Source: Apus apus (lineage: Eukaryota > Chordata > Aves > Apodiformes > Apodidae). From it: 64,000 bases of DNA. The position numbers and the translations under genes are program-made. Under the pieces are notes generated by a model. The model worked only from the letters and a program-made list of their open reading frames with translations, searched no databases and was not told the DNA's origin. The number at the start of each line of letters is the position of its first letter. Positions within the stretch are counted from its first letter, which is position 1. Positions 14,921-29,900 of the stretch are shown here, piece after piece. The DNA lies in assembly GCF_020740795.1 (NCBI RefSeq), contig NC_067282.1:153808858-153872857 (forward strand). The letters run 5' to 3'.

Positions 14921-14990
14921 TTACAGCTGGTGGAGGGTTTGCAAGAGCATGTGGCGAGCAAATGAACAGGAATCAAGAGCACGGTTTGGT
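14921..14990 (-). CDS. RANGAP1: RANGAP1 coding exon 15 (terminal)
   Basis: Encodes [20 protein letters not shown], then QL and stop TAA; the first base completes the Lys codon. Acceptor tttccacAG. Separated from exon 14 by about 4.4 kb. Confidence 0.92.
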
Positions 14991-17900
14991 CTGTGGAAAG
15001 AGATTTAAAATGCTAAATATAAGAACTGCTTTGTATCTGACTTTAAATGAGCAAACACACGCTACATTTCAAACACCCTGGGCTTGCATGTGCAGAAGTC
15101 TATGTCTTTTCCCCCTGGTCATCTCCTCTGAAACCATTCCCTGATCTCTGCACAGATCACTGCTGCCCATCCAGAGCTTGCTGTGGAAAATTCTCTCTCC
15201 TGTTGCTGAGTCCAAGTCAGGATGACAACAGCTGAGAATCAGAACATTTATTTCCAAAGGTACGAAAACCAGCAGTGGATTGTTGATCTCTGCAGCCCAG
15301 TGCCTCAGTTCTGGTAGCTGGAAATGAGTGGGGGTGGAAGCCCCTTTCCCTCCCAGCAATGGAGTTTTCCATATAGATTCACTATTTAGGGCTCCAAAAC
15401 ACAGAATACAAGCCTGCTCCAATCTTTTCTTATCCAGTCACCTGCTACCTTTGACCTGATGGGGACTTTGGTTTCAGATTTTTAAAGAGGCTCTCCCTGC
15501 CCCAGAGTAACACCTGACTGTCTTTGCTGGGACACATTTTGGGGTGCCTTACAAACAGCCCCCAGAACCTGCAGACCATTGTCTGGAAGAGCCTGGCACA
15601 GACACTGCACTAGCAAGGTCTACCTCACACGGAAACCTGCTCCTTGAAACTAGATGATGGCACCATACAGTTACATCAGGAATAACATGGGACTAAAACT
15701 CCCTAACCTTCCCATCACCTCCCAGGAATGTATATTTCTGTGTCCACAGACTAGCTGTTCTCTGAGCATCACTGCAAGTTTTAGCAGTCTGTATCCATCC
15801 ATTAGGGAACTTCCTCCAAATAGTTGCTATCCAATGTTTTCCACTTTTCTGAGAAAGGTAAAATTAATTGATTTTCATTCTCCTACTCCAACACAGCAGA
15901 AGAGCCTTAACAACAGTGCCTTCTACTCAATTTTGGAAAGAAGGGGGAGCTGAAATAAAGGTGGGAGTATCTAGGTATGAGTAAATAGTTCCTCTCTGGA
16001 CTCACAGTACCTGGGCAAAAGCTGCAGAGGTTGTTTGGTACAGGGCATGCTACAGTTTAACAGAAGCACATTCTGGACCAGAGTTAACCCCTGTTTATCC
16101 ACCCAAGAGACACTCAGTGCCCCACACTGAACAGACAGGACCCAATCACAACCAGCAGTTTATCTTCAAAGTAGCTGGGTGTGGTCTTTCAGCTGTCAAT
16201 TTTGGAAGACCTGGCCCTGTTAGCAATGAGCAGGTTGATTTGGTCTGGCCAGCTCCCCATTTTTGGAAACAGAGAACCTGAACTGCCGATGTTGATCACA
16301 GACAAGCTCCCCCAGCCCCCTAACAATGATCCTCCCCTCACACTAAGCAGCCTTCCTGCTTGCTGTGGAGCTGAACTGCCTCCCACTCTATGCCACAGGC
16401 TATTGAAAGAGGCCAGTGATCCAGCAGCAAAGAGTAGCAAAAAAAACCAACCAAACAAAACCCAACAAACTCCAAACACCCACCAAAACCCCTCACACAA
16501 AACCACCACCACCTCCATCCAGCAAGTCACAGTGGGGCAGACATCAAGGTTTCCACCTAAAGAACTATGGAAAAGCACATGTGGATTCACAGCACCCTCT
16601 TGTGTCCAAAAAAAGAAAACAGACGGCATGACTGCAGCAGAGAAGATGGATGCTGCTTACAGCCCACGCCAATCATTTTATCACCATTTTTGAATGGAGA
16701 CCACTACCCCCATCGTCACCAATTGTCACAAAGGAGTAGAACGCCTACTGCAGTAGTAAGCCCCTTGCAGCAAGAGGCAGCAGAGCTCTAACCTAAACAG
16801 CTACAAGAACATGACAGCTCTAGAAGCCCAAAAGAGCTATCCTGCAATCCTAAAGGAAAAAGCCTAGATGATGTCTCAAAACTGCATACCAGTTTGCTGC
16901 AATTGAAGGACTCGTGGTCTTGACAGAGTTGAAGTAGAATTGTTGCAGAAACAGCCCAGATGAGCTCTGCAGGTTAGCAGGTTAACCAATGAGAGGTTTG
17001 ATTTAAGGCTAGGAATGTGTTTTTGTTCTGACTGAATACTAAGACAAGGGCTGTACATTAATCAAGAAGCTGTTTTAAAAGAACTTTGTGGTTCTTGAAC
17101 TGCCCTGGCTCTCTCCAGGCAATTTAATAGCTGTTGTTCCCTTAGGGAAAGCATTTTAGGAAATACATACATTTCTAAAACACAAAGATATATTGCTTGT
17201 TTATAGTGTTGACTTAATTATGTTGCACAGGACATGAGTTTCCCTATGATAACAGCACAGCTTGCAACAGGGGGGCTTGCAAATCAGAGAAAGCTTCAGC
17301 TCCAAGAATGTCACAGCACCAGGAGCACTAGAGGCTTGGCATTAGCACCCTCACATACCTAAGACAGGCAGACAGACCTGCCTTCTACTGTGAGAGGCTC
17401 TTGGTGCTCACTCAACTTTTACACAACCTCCCCCCTCTTCTACTCGTAGTGAAATGTTTGTTTTGGATTCAGTGGAATTTTTTTTTATTCATTCACTAAG
17501 ACCAGAATGTTACTTTTACTTTGTCACATACAGCATCAGCTACAAATTAAAAACATTTATTGGTATTTTGAATGCCTGGAGCCTGGTAGAGGCTCACACA
17601 CACATACAGGGAGTGGGGAATAAGTGTCTGTTGTGAGCAAATTTGTTGAGAAAGACATGTCAAGTTGAGTTACAAGGCTACTCTAGGCACTGGAATCTGA
17701 CATAAGCAATTAGAAGGGTCAAATGCACTGAACCAAAGGCCTCTTTTCTGTATTCCCTGCTTCAAGTGATTTAAATCCTGTTTGGAGGGCTGGAGCTGAT
17801 AGACACTAAGTGGTACTTGTGATCAAGCTGGATCCTGCATAATTAGTGCCTGATTAAGTAAACCATCTTTTTCTTCATTGTTTTAGGGCTGGTATCGGAT

Positions 17901-20900
17901 CCTGTGCTGTACGTATCTATTTGATCAACAAGCAAGATCAAAGGCACAGGCAGCAGAGCAGGAAACAGGAGAAATACAGTGATCTGTCTGGACAACTTCA
18001 CATGGCAAGTCCTGATACTTCTTGCTTAAACCTATAATGACTGATTTGGAGGTATACACCTGTCCAGTTGGTAAAGCATTTGGCCATTGGCTTGTAACTG
18101 CTTAATTCTTGGAGGACCTCTAGGTTAGCATTTGCACATGTATAAACAAGCCAGGTACATAGTTTTACTTTCCAAAATTGACCTTAGGATGGCTGGCTGC
18201 TGGACACATTCCACTGTGACAGACCAGCTTTGACAGCTTCAGCCACACCAACGCTTGGAAAAATTCTTCCCTATCACAATTGGCCTGCTTCCCATCCCAG
18301 TGGAGCTCAGAAAAGACTGACTACCAGTACCTCACTACATCCCTCTCATCTGTGTTTCAGACTGACCACAAGTATTTGATACCTCTGCCTTTCACTGGCA
18401 AGAGATACGTGCATATTCCCCACACTGTGAAAACTGGGGAGGAAAGCTTAAGCCTCATCCTGTGACTTGTCCAAAAGGGGGTCTCACCCTACACAGCACG
18501 TGGTCCCCACTGAGCCAGCCACCAAGCTGTAAACAGATCTCAGACCTCTGCTGGTTTTGCCTGAAATGGCACTTTTTGACTATTTCTCCTCTTCACTGCT
18601 GAAGAGTAGTAATTAAGACTTCCTCTCTTGAGAGAAGTCTATTATTTGGTGTGGTTTTTTCTAAGTCACAACAATGCTGAAGTTCACACTGATTTAATCC
18701 AGAGGACATAAATGGCTTCCACATCTATTGCATTCACTATGCCCTAAGACATCAAAGAAACTGAAGTGGCTGGGGGTGTGGGCTGATTCTATACCTTTAC
18801 TAGAAGTAATAACATTAAATAGAAGCAGCTTCTTCAACACTTAAAGTTTCTAATTTTATCAAAAAAACCACTAACGTTGTTGCTGTCACAGTGGGATCAG
18901 TTTCATTTAGGAAAAAAAATTGTGTTTTGCACTGTTTTTATCTGGTGTTCAGTGTTACAAAGCATGACAAGTCAGGTAGAGCTCTGCTGACCCTCATACT
19001 CAGAAGGATGATTTGGAGGGTGCAGTTAGATCCTGTGCACTCATAGTTCATTCAAGCACTGGCTAGAAACCCAGTAGGTTTCCTTAGTTTCAAAACACAC
19101 CTCTCCTGTGACTGGCATTAGCAGTCTCTGCTTCAGAGCCAGTCAGTTGTAAACCCAGCTTTCCACTATTTCTTCTTTAGAATCAAGATTTTTTTTTTTT
19201 TTTTCCCCTCTAAACCTTGCATTCTGGAGTAAGCAAGATAAAAGTAGAGGCCCATTAAACTATTAATCCTTAACTTTAGAACAGATACTTAGTGAGCTTT
19301 AACCAAACAGCTTGTATGTAGCTATTAACCCTTCAACAGTTCCACTAGCTCCCATGGAGAAGACTGCATGGCAGGTACAATACTTACTTTGTAACAAATG
19401 CTGAGAGAACAGGGGCCAGGGATTTAGGGAAATAATCCTGCTGGACCATATAATTCAAAGTCATAAGAATACCATAGAGGCTTGGGACAGTTTTGATCTT
19501 CTCTTCACTCTAAGAAAAGGACAAAAAGATGGAAGTCAGACATCAGACAATCACTATTTTATTTAATCCATTGTAGCTCACAGAGGCAATGAATTCCCTG
19601 CTGAATTAAGTGCTGCTCTACACTGCAGGAGAGAAAGCTGCTCACTGGATTGAGTGCAATGTTCCTCAAGACAAAGGTAGCCGAGTCCATAGCCTCCCAG
19701 CACCAACATCTGAAATATGGCAGCATCAAGGACATTCTAGTACTTACCAACTGTCAGTTAGAGCCCAGTCATTGACAGCACCAACAACAGGGAAAGGGAA
19801 GTAAATGAACCTGCAAGTGGAACAGCCAAATCTTCTCAGAGGCCCTGTGTCACAGTGTTCTCCCAAGGAATTCCACCAACTTTGATTCATAAAGAATTTA
19901 GTTGCCTAAATTACATAATTCTTCCTTGCATTATTCTGTAGCTCGTTTTTATACCATCACCAGTTCTCCAGCAGCCTTCTTTCAAAACTTGATACAGTAT
20001 TTACAGAACTGGTCTTACAATTATGTACAAGGTAAAGCTGATAGTCATCCCCCTGCTAACATGATGCCTAAGTTATTATTGCTCCTAACGTGATGATAAC
20101 CTACATGTCCAAATGCTTACATTTTTCTCATTTATTTCTCCACTGCCATCCTAACTGCCCACAGAAGTTGTGGCTGCCCAATCCCTGGAAGTGTTCAAGG
20201 CCAGGCTGGATGGGACTTTGAGCAACCTAATGCAGTGGGAGGTGTCCCTGCCCATGCAGGGGGCTGGAACTAAGTGATCTTTAAGGTCCCTTCCAACTCA
20301 AACCATTCTGTGATTCTTCACTCTGTAGGCAGAATCTGGACCTGTGTTCCCAGCTGTCTGACCTTGTAGTTCCTGGTGCTAAGAAAATCTGCTGTTTGGG
20401 TTCACAAAGTGATGGAAGCTTCCCCCTCTTCACATACACCTAATTCATCACCAGTCCTCTATATCAGAGGACAAGCAAGCATCTGGCTGAACCTCAAAGG
20501 GTTTATTATCAATACCACTTCCTGGTCTGAAGCAATTCTTCTGGAGCACGAGTTTATGTTTTGTCTGTATCCCAAGTTGGATATTACCAGAAGGAAAAAC
20601 ATGAATCTAATCAAGAGCAGGCTGCCATAACATAGATTATGGCTATTCTGTGGTTTAGAATTGTCTTGGTCAAAGTTTCCATTCTCAGATTCTAGGTCTG
20701 GGGCAGTGAGAAACTAACTGTTGTAGCACCAGTAGGCAAGTGTTCCTTAACTTTGCAGAGAATCTCTTCCCAGTCATCTCACTGACAGTAGAACTACAGA
20801 CATTCTAATGATATTTGCAGGTATCCTACTGACCCTCTATCTTTTCTTGTAAGAAAATTTATTCCATGTAACTACATATTTGACTCTAGTACTTGGCAAA

Positions 20901-23900
20901 GATACTCCAAAGCATGACACTGAATGCTACACAAGATCTAACACAAGTAGCTGGATATACATTTTTGAGCCACACAACTGAGAAATGCCCTGAAGGACCA
21001 CATGGAAGACAAGACTCCTGGACACCGCTTTTTATAGACACCATAGCCCAGCAGCAGCACGATTTTCTTACCTGACCCTCCCTACCTTCAAGAAATGACT
21101 GAGAAGGCAGAGCATGTTAAGCAGAAGAGGTAAAAAGAGCTGACACCTTCTTCATCCAAGTGCAACCTTGCAATTTGCAATTTCTGCTGGACCTGCAGAC
21201 TTCCATTGTCCCTGGGCATCAGGCATGCACAGGCACCCAGCTGCTTCCATGGCAACATAATTACCCAAAACCCAGCCAAGTCTGGTCTTCCATAGCCTAA
21301 ACAGACCATAACTTAACTCTTTCCTGCTGCCTTACCTTAAGTAGTCCCATGTGGATCAAGAGGCTTGTGATGAATGCATCTGAATTAAATGTGGCAGAAG
21401 TGAAGGCTTTTCTCATCAAGGCGTCTAAAAATAAACACATACATCATACTAAACTATATAGAAAGGGGTGTTGTTACAGATTTTAAGATAAAGATTGATT
21501 ATACAGGATCTCAAGAAATACCAGCTTTTAAATGAGCTTTGGGAGATTTGGAGTCTGCTAAGATCCTAGTTGTTTCTGTAGGTACCAGGTATAATCGCTG
21601 AAATAGATAAAACCCAGTTCTTAAGTATATAAAGCCTGATACAAAGGAAAAGGGGAAAAAAAAAAATATTGAAAAATCCATAGTTCCCACAGTACCAAGC
21701 TTCAGATGCAACCTGACCTCAGTCCTCTGCACTACAAAATGTGCTACTCAATGCATTTGAACATGCATGCTATGTGCATACATACATATGGTAACATGAA
21801 GTAGAGCAGCAAGAGTTGGAGCCTTGAACATTTTAAAGCCCAGTGAGAATTCATCTTTCATTTGAAACCAAAAAGAATGAGAACACCAAGAGAAAACCTG
21901 TTCAGCTGTTTACTGGCCTCCCTCAGGACCAACATTCTGGAAGCACAGGATAGGCTAAGTTCAGAATGAATCTCAGCTCTCACTGCATACAACAGCATGG
22001 CACAGTTTGATATTTCAGTATCTGGGGTTTCCTGCTGCCAGGGACAAAACAGCCCAATGGCCTGGTGCCCAGGAGCCCTCCTCTGCATCTCACTGGTGTC
22101 CTTCACACTAAAGCAGGTCACACCATGAAGTGAAAAAAGACCCAGTCACCTGTCGTTTCATGCACCGCTGTTTTCACCGGAGCTTCGTCTTTGAAGACCG
22201 AGGATATCCTCAGGAGTGTTGTAACTACTTTCTCTACATCCGATGTATCTGCCTGAGAGACAAGAGGAAAATAAATCAGGGGCCATTTAGTTCACTGCTC
22301 ACCAGCTACAGCGGAGTCAATGCCAGGGCTGCGACAAGAACTCCAGCCATCAGCTGACCGGCACCAGTTTGGCCTTGGCCCTCTGGGAAGATTTAAGCAA
22401 CACTGTGAAACAAAGTTACTCTGTGCAGAAGCTCTGGTGCCAGTAAAAGCATTAACTGCATCATCTGCTTCCGTAAGATTCCTCGGAGAAGATGGGGAGA
22501 AGATGCAAATCTAGGCCTCAAGAGAGAAGGTTATCACCTCTGAGGATTAAATGATACTGAAAGAGACCACGGGCTCACCCACCTGCTGAGCTATCAGCGT
22601 CGAGCACTTTGGTCCTAGTCGTAGCAGCTTCTCTGGTGATGGAAAAGCAAGGAACGTGGCAACGTCCACAGGAGGAGATGGCACCGGAGTTGAATCCTGA
22701 AACAGGCAGAACCCATCTCAAGATCACTCTTATAAGTGAATAAATTGTTTCAGCAGCAAAGGCATGCATGGCAGGTCAGGACACAGGTACATCAGGTCAG
22801 GATTTGTTCTATTGGAAAACTATTTGAGGCTGGAATGAGCCCAGAGTTAGAATAAGGCAGAATACGCTGGCACGACTGTGTGGCATTATACATACAAACT
22901 TCCCACCATTCTCTGGACATGGGAAGACTTTTTCTACCCATGTTTGTTAATTTCTACTTAGCCTCTCTCTCCATGCACGTGTGCACATGAACACTTTAAC
23001 AAAACATGTTTCCAAGTAATCAATTTTCTTTATTTCCTGCATTTTATCTCCCTGAGCTGGTGCAACAGTGCCAGCCCATGCAGGAATGTGAACGCCTGCC
23101 AGGGTGTCAAGTTCAGACTCACTCTAGATCTCATCTCCACCTTTACTCTCCTCTCCAGCTGAGGAATAGGAACACATTTGGAAGTAAGCTTACTTGTGAA
23201 TCAATTATCTTCTTAGGAGTCAGTGACTCCTGCTCTCCCTGTTCTCTCTCCTTCAGCTGCTGCTGCTGTTCCTCTTCCTCTTCCTCCTCCTCTTCATCTT
23301 CATCCTCCTCCTCTTCATCATCTTCTTCTTCTCCTTCATCATCACTAAGGTTTGAGTTACATGTTACATTAATCACACATTCGCAATTCCTGTACACTGG
23401 AACTCAATTTTTTTCAAGGACCAAAAAACCAGCCTCTCCTCAAGTCTTACTGCAAGAAATATTTCTCCATCTACAACAGATTAAGGGGACATTCAGGCTT
23501 CAGTCACCCAGTTGACACTGGCAAGCAAAGAGCGAGGAATGCAACCAGTAACTAAGACTAAGGTAAGTCCAGTAATGAAAACACACCACAAGGCTTATCT
23601 TGCTTAGGGAATCCCCTAATGGTGCTCCACACTGCACACTCAAACCAACGTCCATCTGCAATGTCACAGCTGTTATTTTAAAACAGATAGGCAAGTTAAA
23701 GCGTTGTTGAAAATTGTGGGGAAATTTGATTTAAACTACGATAGGCTGCCTACCTCAAAGATCCCAGCACAGTTGCCATATTGAAGCCTTCAAGGATCTC
23801 CTGGAGTTGCTCACATCCCTCTTCTCCCAGACAGTTACCTAGGTTGGTAAGGGAAAGGGAATAGATTTAACAGATGCAAGTTTGTTCTTGAAGATTTTGC

Positions 23901-26900
23901 TGTAGATTCTTGTCTCTCTCATTTCTCCAATTGAGTAGCTAGCAGTCACATCTGCACAACACCTTAGAGGCAGCAAATGCAGCCTTCAGTTACCAGAATC
24001 AAAGAGCTGTTAAACAACTTCCAGTAGCATTATACAGTGGTTGGAGTTAAACAACTTCCTTAATTTTTCAGTGTCTTTGAGAGGCTACCTGCTAGTTCTG
24101 TAAACACGGCTCTTGTTCTCAGCAATTCTAAAACAAGGACAGACAACACAGTAGCACTGAAATGCAGGGACCCAAGGTATGAACAGCAAAGGCCAACACT
24201 GGTCAAAAGTTCTCCAACTCTTCTGCAAAGACATGCACAGAGGTCTTTGTTTTCAAGCATGAAATACCTGAACAATTTTTAAGAAGTGTTACTGAAAACA
24301 GGTACAGGTATCAGTTTAATCCTTCCACCTTACAAGATGTACCAAAACTGCTTAACAATTAACTGAGTTCATGGCTTAAGAGAATTTTCAGGATATGACT
24401 GCCTCCTGCCCTCAGGTCATCCAAGTTCAGCTACTCTCCAAGTACCATTTTTCATTGCTGACAATTGCAAGACTAGAATATGTGATACCATCAACATTCT
24501 TCCTAGTGGCTTCTGTTGGGAGCAGACTAGACATACTTGGATCTAGCATTTACATACCATTGAGATCCAACTTCTCCAACTCTGCCTTATCTTCAATAGC
24601 TTCAGCAACAGTTAGAGCAGCATCTCGTTTGATCTCACAGAAGGACAAATTCAGCTCCTAAGAAGCAGAAGAACATTTGTTTGGAGAATTCCTGTTAATA
24701 TCTATCATCTCCACAATCTTTGTGTGCTCACAAGTGTTCCAAAAAAGCTCTCATTTGAAGAGGCTCTTAGCAAAAAAAAAACCAAAAACACACTAACTTT
24801 TTAAGTCAAAATAAAACCTGACATATACTCCTAACTTCATATACCTAAGAAGGTGCACTTTGAAACATACAACTGTTAAGAGCAGCACTTCTGAAGGTAA
24901 CCACTTTACTAGAATAGTCACAGAGACCAGACTATTCTGACTGCTCACCTAAAAAGGTAGCAGACATTTCAGCCCTCAGCAGCCAGAAAACTAGAGACCT
25001 TCAGTTATTCAAGGGTCACAAGGACATTCCATGATTCAAACACCAGTAAGTCTTACTGGAGAAGGGTGGCTATTGTACTAAATGGATTGCACATCTGTTT
25101 TTGAACACTTACATTGCAAGTTAAGGTCTTCAAAAAACAAACTATGGAGGTACCACTTCTGACAAACACAGCAGAGAAACAGTGTGGACAGACTACTAAG
25201 AGTGAAGTTATTCAACAACCAGGCACCATTGCCCACAATTCCACATGGTGCTAAATGAATCCTTTCCTGAGAAGAGGTTTAATATTAACAGCAAACGGGA
25301 AGCAGTCCTTGAACAGAATGAATCGGCTACAATTGCTTCATGCTACCCTCCCTTACCCACTTCTGCTCTAGAAAAAAATGATTTAACTTCTCTCTGTTCA
25401 CCTCAATATCCCATTAGAGTCCTTGCTTATGTTTTCCTGGGAGATCCACACAAAAGTTCCAGCAGAACCAGCAGAAGCCTGAGCAAGGGATCTCACACTG
25501 TAAAGCACCTACTTCATTCTGTACCAGGTTCATATATATAAATAAATATTAGCACTCAGCTGAATGTTTGTCTTTGACTGTGAGCTTGCAAGATTAGGAA
25601 TTGTGTCCAGCATCTGTCCCAGTGCAGCTGTGACCCATGGCAGGTGTTTCTAGAGATCCTAGTTTACTTACATTACTGACTGACTTAGGCCTGTCTAGAA
25701 TTGTCAAATATGAGTCCTGTGCTAATACTGCTGCAGGAGGCTATGGTATTGCCAGAAAACTAAAAATATTTGGACCTTTGATAGATGCCCTAACGATAAA
25801 AGCATGAACTGTATGAATTTGGAAAGGCTAGAGATTACAAGCTGTTCATGAAGAACATCTTAGTCCACACCCATGACCCTCTCAGAGATTCTGAAAACAG
25901 ATACTTCCATTATCAGATTTCCTGAATAGCACTTGCTGAGCTGAACCAACAGCTTCAAAAACAAAGTGGAGTCTACACAGGTCACTGGTACATGTCCACA
26001 TAGAATAGTCTCAGCTGGATGTGGTGATGTCACTATTCTACAGCACAACTTACTGCCTTCAAGCTGTGAGCACAGAGCCTGCACTGAAGTGAATTCCACT
26101 TTAAAATAATCAGTAATGGTAGGAGGACAGACAGAAAACAGGAAATGGGAAAGGAGGCATTTTCAAAAAAAAATGCAAATCTGAACAGCAAGATGACAAT
26201 ACCTTTAATTTATGAAGCCCCTCTTTAACAGCATCAGCAATAGCAACAGCACCCTTTGAACGCACGAGGCAATCTCCAAAGTTGATCACTTCAATCTGTC
26301 GAAGCGCCTTCAGAGTCTGCAAGATAGCACAAATTCCAAAGTGCAGACATGCAAGTAAATGAATGTCATGTCAATCCTGGAAGTTCATTTTTCTTAATGC
26401 AGCATGGCATGTGGCTCCACCAACACAGAAGTGCTAATGCTAACCATATTCAAGAAGACTGGGAGGCAGAAGACAAACTCAAACCAACTGCTTAGAACCA
26501 CTCACCTCTGCCATGGCCACAGCTCCCTTCTCTGTGAAGGTGTTGTCATTCAGGTTTATAACCCTAAGCAGTGGGTTGATAGCAAAGGCCTGGGCCAGGG
26601 CTGTGATGCCAGGATGGTTAATTCCATTTTGTGGCATATGGACCTCTTCTAAAGTCCCAATGATCTGGAAAAAGATGCAGATAAGAAAAAACAACTCTCA
26701 GAAAACACATTTCAACTGAAAAATATAGTGTCCCACTCTTTAGGATTTGCTTAAAATTGCTTTCCTCCAATTCAAAACTCCACTAGCTCTTCTATATAGA
26801 ACTATTTACCAGCAATTATATCCCAAATCTAAGTGAAACTGCAGGTTTGTGGCAAGTGTCAGATTAATATAAAGCCCCTGATCCTGAGTCACAGGGAACA

Positions 26901-29900
26901 ACCTCCCAGCATGTCTGTTCTAGGCTATGTTAAAACAATAGTTTGTCACCTGTGGTTCAACAACCTTGAAAGAGATCAAGCAACATCAGTGGATACAGTG
27001 TTTTTTAAATTAAGACCTACATTTCAACCTAACTACAGAAACAAACTCAGAAGAAAATTAACATGAAGACTGTTTATGGACTAAAAAGCCTGTCACCAAA
27101 CAGAGTAATGAATCCCATTTTGGTAGAGCCATTCAGTCTGAATTCCTCACAAATCACCTTATCTGTTTCTCAAATATTTAAGAACTTATATTTTTGCCAT
27201 GATTGCTATTAAGTCAAAATCACACCCAGACAGCTCTTGATAACAAAAACCCAAACTTTAACCTGCAATATAATTGTTAATACACCTGAAAATACGCATT
27301 ATAATTCAGAAGTTGCTTTTAGCAGAAGTGGAGGAAGGAAAAGGAAAGTAGGTGGCCCCAACCACAGTGAATTCTCTTCCTCAAACATAAGTGCAAGATG
27401 GCCAGTGACAGCTAGAGGAAGCTAGGCACCACTGAGAGCCCTCATGGGATGATGCTGGCAGAAACATGAGGTTGATTTTGCCAGATGATTGAACAACCAG
27501 GCAGAAAAGCACACAAGAGGTCAGCTGCCTCCGTGCCAGATAACCACCATTAGCACAGAGGGAGGAGAAGAAATAAGACTACTCCTAATCTACCCAGCAC
27601 ATGACTATTTCTCCCTCAGATAACTACTTTACACTGCCATTAGTTTTGTGTTTGGAAACTTACATCACATAAACATTCAGTCACCAGTTCTATTTGCATT
27701 TGTTAAAGATTCCAGCTTCAGCAGTAAACAACATGACAACTTTAGTGAACTAACAACCAGCCACTGTCTCCAAGCTGAGCCAAGCTCTGTGTGCACTATC
27801 TTTAACATTAGCACTTAAGCACACCTTGCTCCAATTTGCTGCCAAGAAGCTCCGGTCTGGTACTCACCCCAAAGGCTTCAGCCAGGGCAGTGGCACCATC
27901 ATTCTCCAGGCGATTTCTGCCAGCCACAAATATTTTCAAAGCAAGAGGCTTGCCCTGGGCACTTGATTTCCTGTGACATTCTTTCAGAGCAGCTGCCAGT
28001 ATCTAGAGATAAAACAAGAAATTTCTATGACCTCGGCATCTCATTCTGAAGGAATCCAAATTTTGTATTGTATATATCCAGCTCTCAAGAAATACTCTGT
28101 TTGCTACTGAAATGCATCTCCTTCTTCAGCAGAATGTACAATAAACACATTGACCCTATCAATTATGTCAGTTATTAATTGAAATAAGTAACATTTTGGG
28201 GAAAAAAAAAAAAAAAATCACATAAAAGAGAACGAAGTGGAATAAAACCAGAGTTTAGACAACACTGAAACAACAAGATTTTGAGAAAACCACATCCCAA
28301 GCAGTCAGCCTGTCCTTGAGACATAGGCCTGCAAGACAGATGAAAGGGATGGGCAGGAGCACTCCCCACAATTTATCTTGGTGATAGCCTTGAGCACTAG
28401 GTAGAAAACACTAATTGGATGCATCGTATTAACATCTCATCAGTACATTAATGTACTATTAGCACACTAAAATACCCAACCATAAGGCTACTAACAAAAA
28501 GCTTTCTACCCTTTGAGCACGTGTGATGAAATCTTTAAGCACAATCACTTTAAATGGAAGTGAAGAACTAAGTTAACCAGTCATGTATACAAGTGACAGA
28601 ATATAGTTAGACATAAATTAATTTTATATGTTTCTGTGTATAAAAGTAGCACTTGCGTTTCAGGAAGCTGAGCCAGCTTTGTGGAACACCACCCTCCTTC
28701 CTTTTCTGTGCAGAAGTGGAAATTAAAGCAAACATTTTGACTCTGTGTGTGGATCCACTTATTGCACAGGGGGTGATGGGCCCCACTTTTGGGACAACAT
28801 TAAGAATATTCATTTATGTAACAGGCAAACATACAGGGTCTGATGATAACAGCTAGTCCTGGTTTTCTGCATCATCCAACAGGCATCCTTCAGGACTAGG
28901 ATTGGTAACACTGTTCTTTCAAATCCAAGGCTACTAGCTCTCTTGACAGGGAATCTAATTTTTAGGATAGAACTATTTTCCTATCCTGGAAAACCAGATG
29001 GGCTTTTCATAATTCAGAAATGTACCCAAGAAAACATGCACAGGGAAGGGATCTTGAGACTGGAGAAATGGGCCAACAAGAATCTCAAAATTAGTCTGGT
29101 TGGAAAAGACCTTTAAGATCATAGAGTCCAAGCATTAACCTAACTCTACCAAGTCCAGTGTAAAACCATGTCCCTTAGCACCACCTCTACACATCTTTTA
29201 AACACCTCCAGGGATGGTGATTCAACCACCTCCCTGGACAGCTAGTTCCAGTGTTTGACAACCCCTTCAGTAAAGAAGTTTCTTCTAATATCCAATCTAA
29301 ACCTCCCCTGGCACAACTTGAGGCCATTTTCTCTTGTCCTATCACTTGCTATTAGGGAGAAGAGACCAACCCTCACCTCCCTACAAGTGTAGAGTGATAA
29401 GGTCTCCCCTCAGCCTCCTCCAGACTAAACAAAGCCAGTTCCTTCAGATGCTCCTCATAAGATTTTTTCTCCAGACCCTTCACCAGCTTTCTTACCTTTC
29501 TCTGGACTTCCTCCAGCACCTTAATGTCCTTGTAGTGAGTGGCCCAGAACTGAACACAGTACTTGAGGTGTGGCCTCACCAGTGCCAATTACAGGGGGAG
29601 AATCACTTCTTTACTCCTGCTGGCCACACTATTTCTGGTACAAGCCATTATGGTATTGGCCTTCTTGACCACCTGGGCACACTGCTGGCTCATATTCAGC
29701 TGATCGTCAATCTCCAGGTCCTTTTCCTCCAACAGCTTTGCAGCTGCTCTTCCCCAAGCCTGTAGTATTGCCCGGGGTTCTCATGACACAAGGGCAAGAC
29801 CTGGCACTTGGCTTTGTTGAACCTCATACAATTGGCCTTGGCCCATCACTCCAGCCTGTCCAGGTCCCTCTGTAGAGCCTTCCTACCCTCAGGCAGATCA

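Noticed and set aside
16181-16693. 170-codon plus-strand open frame in the last RANGAP1 intron
   Set aside because: Starts at a non-ATG codon and runs through an A/C-rich simple tract that gives the Lys/Thr/Pro stretch. No domain seen.
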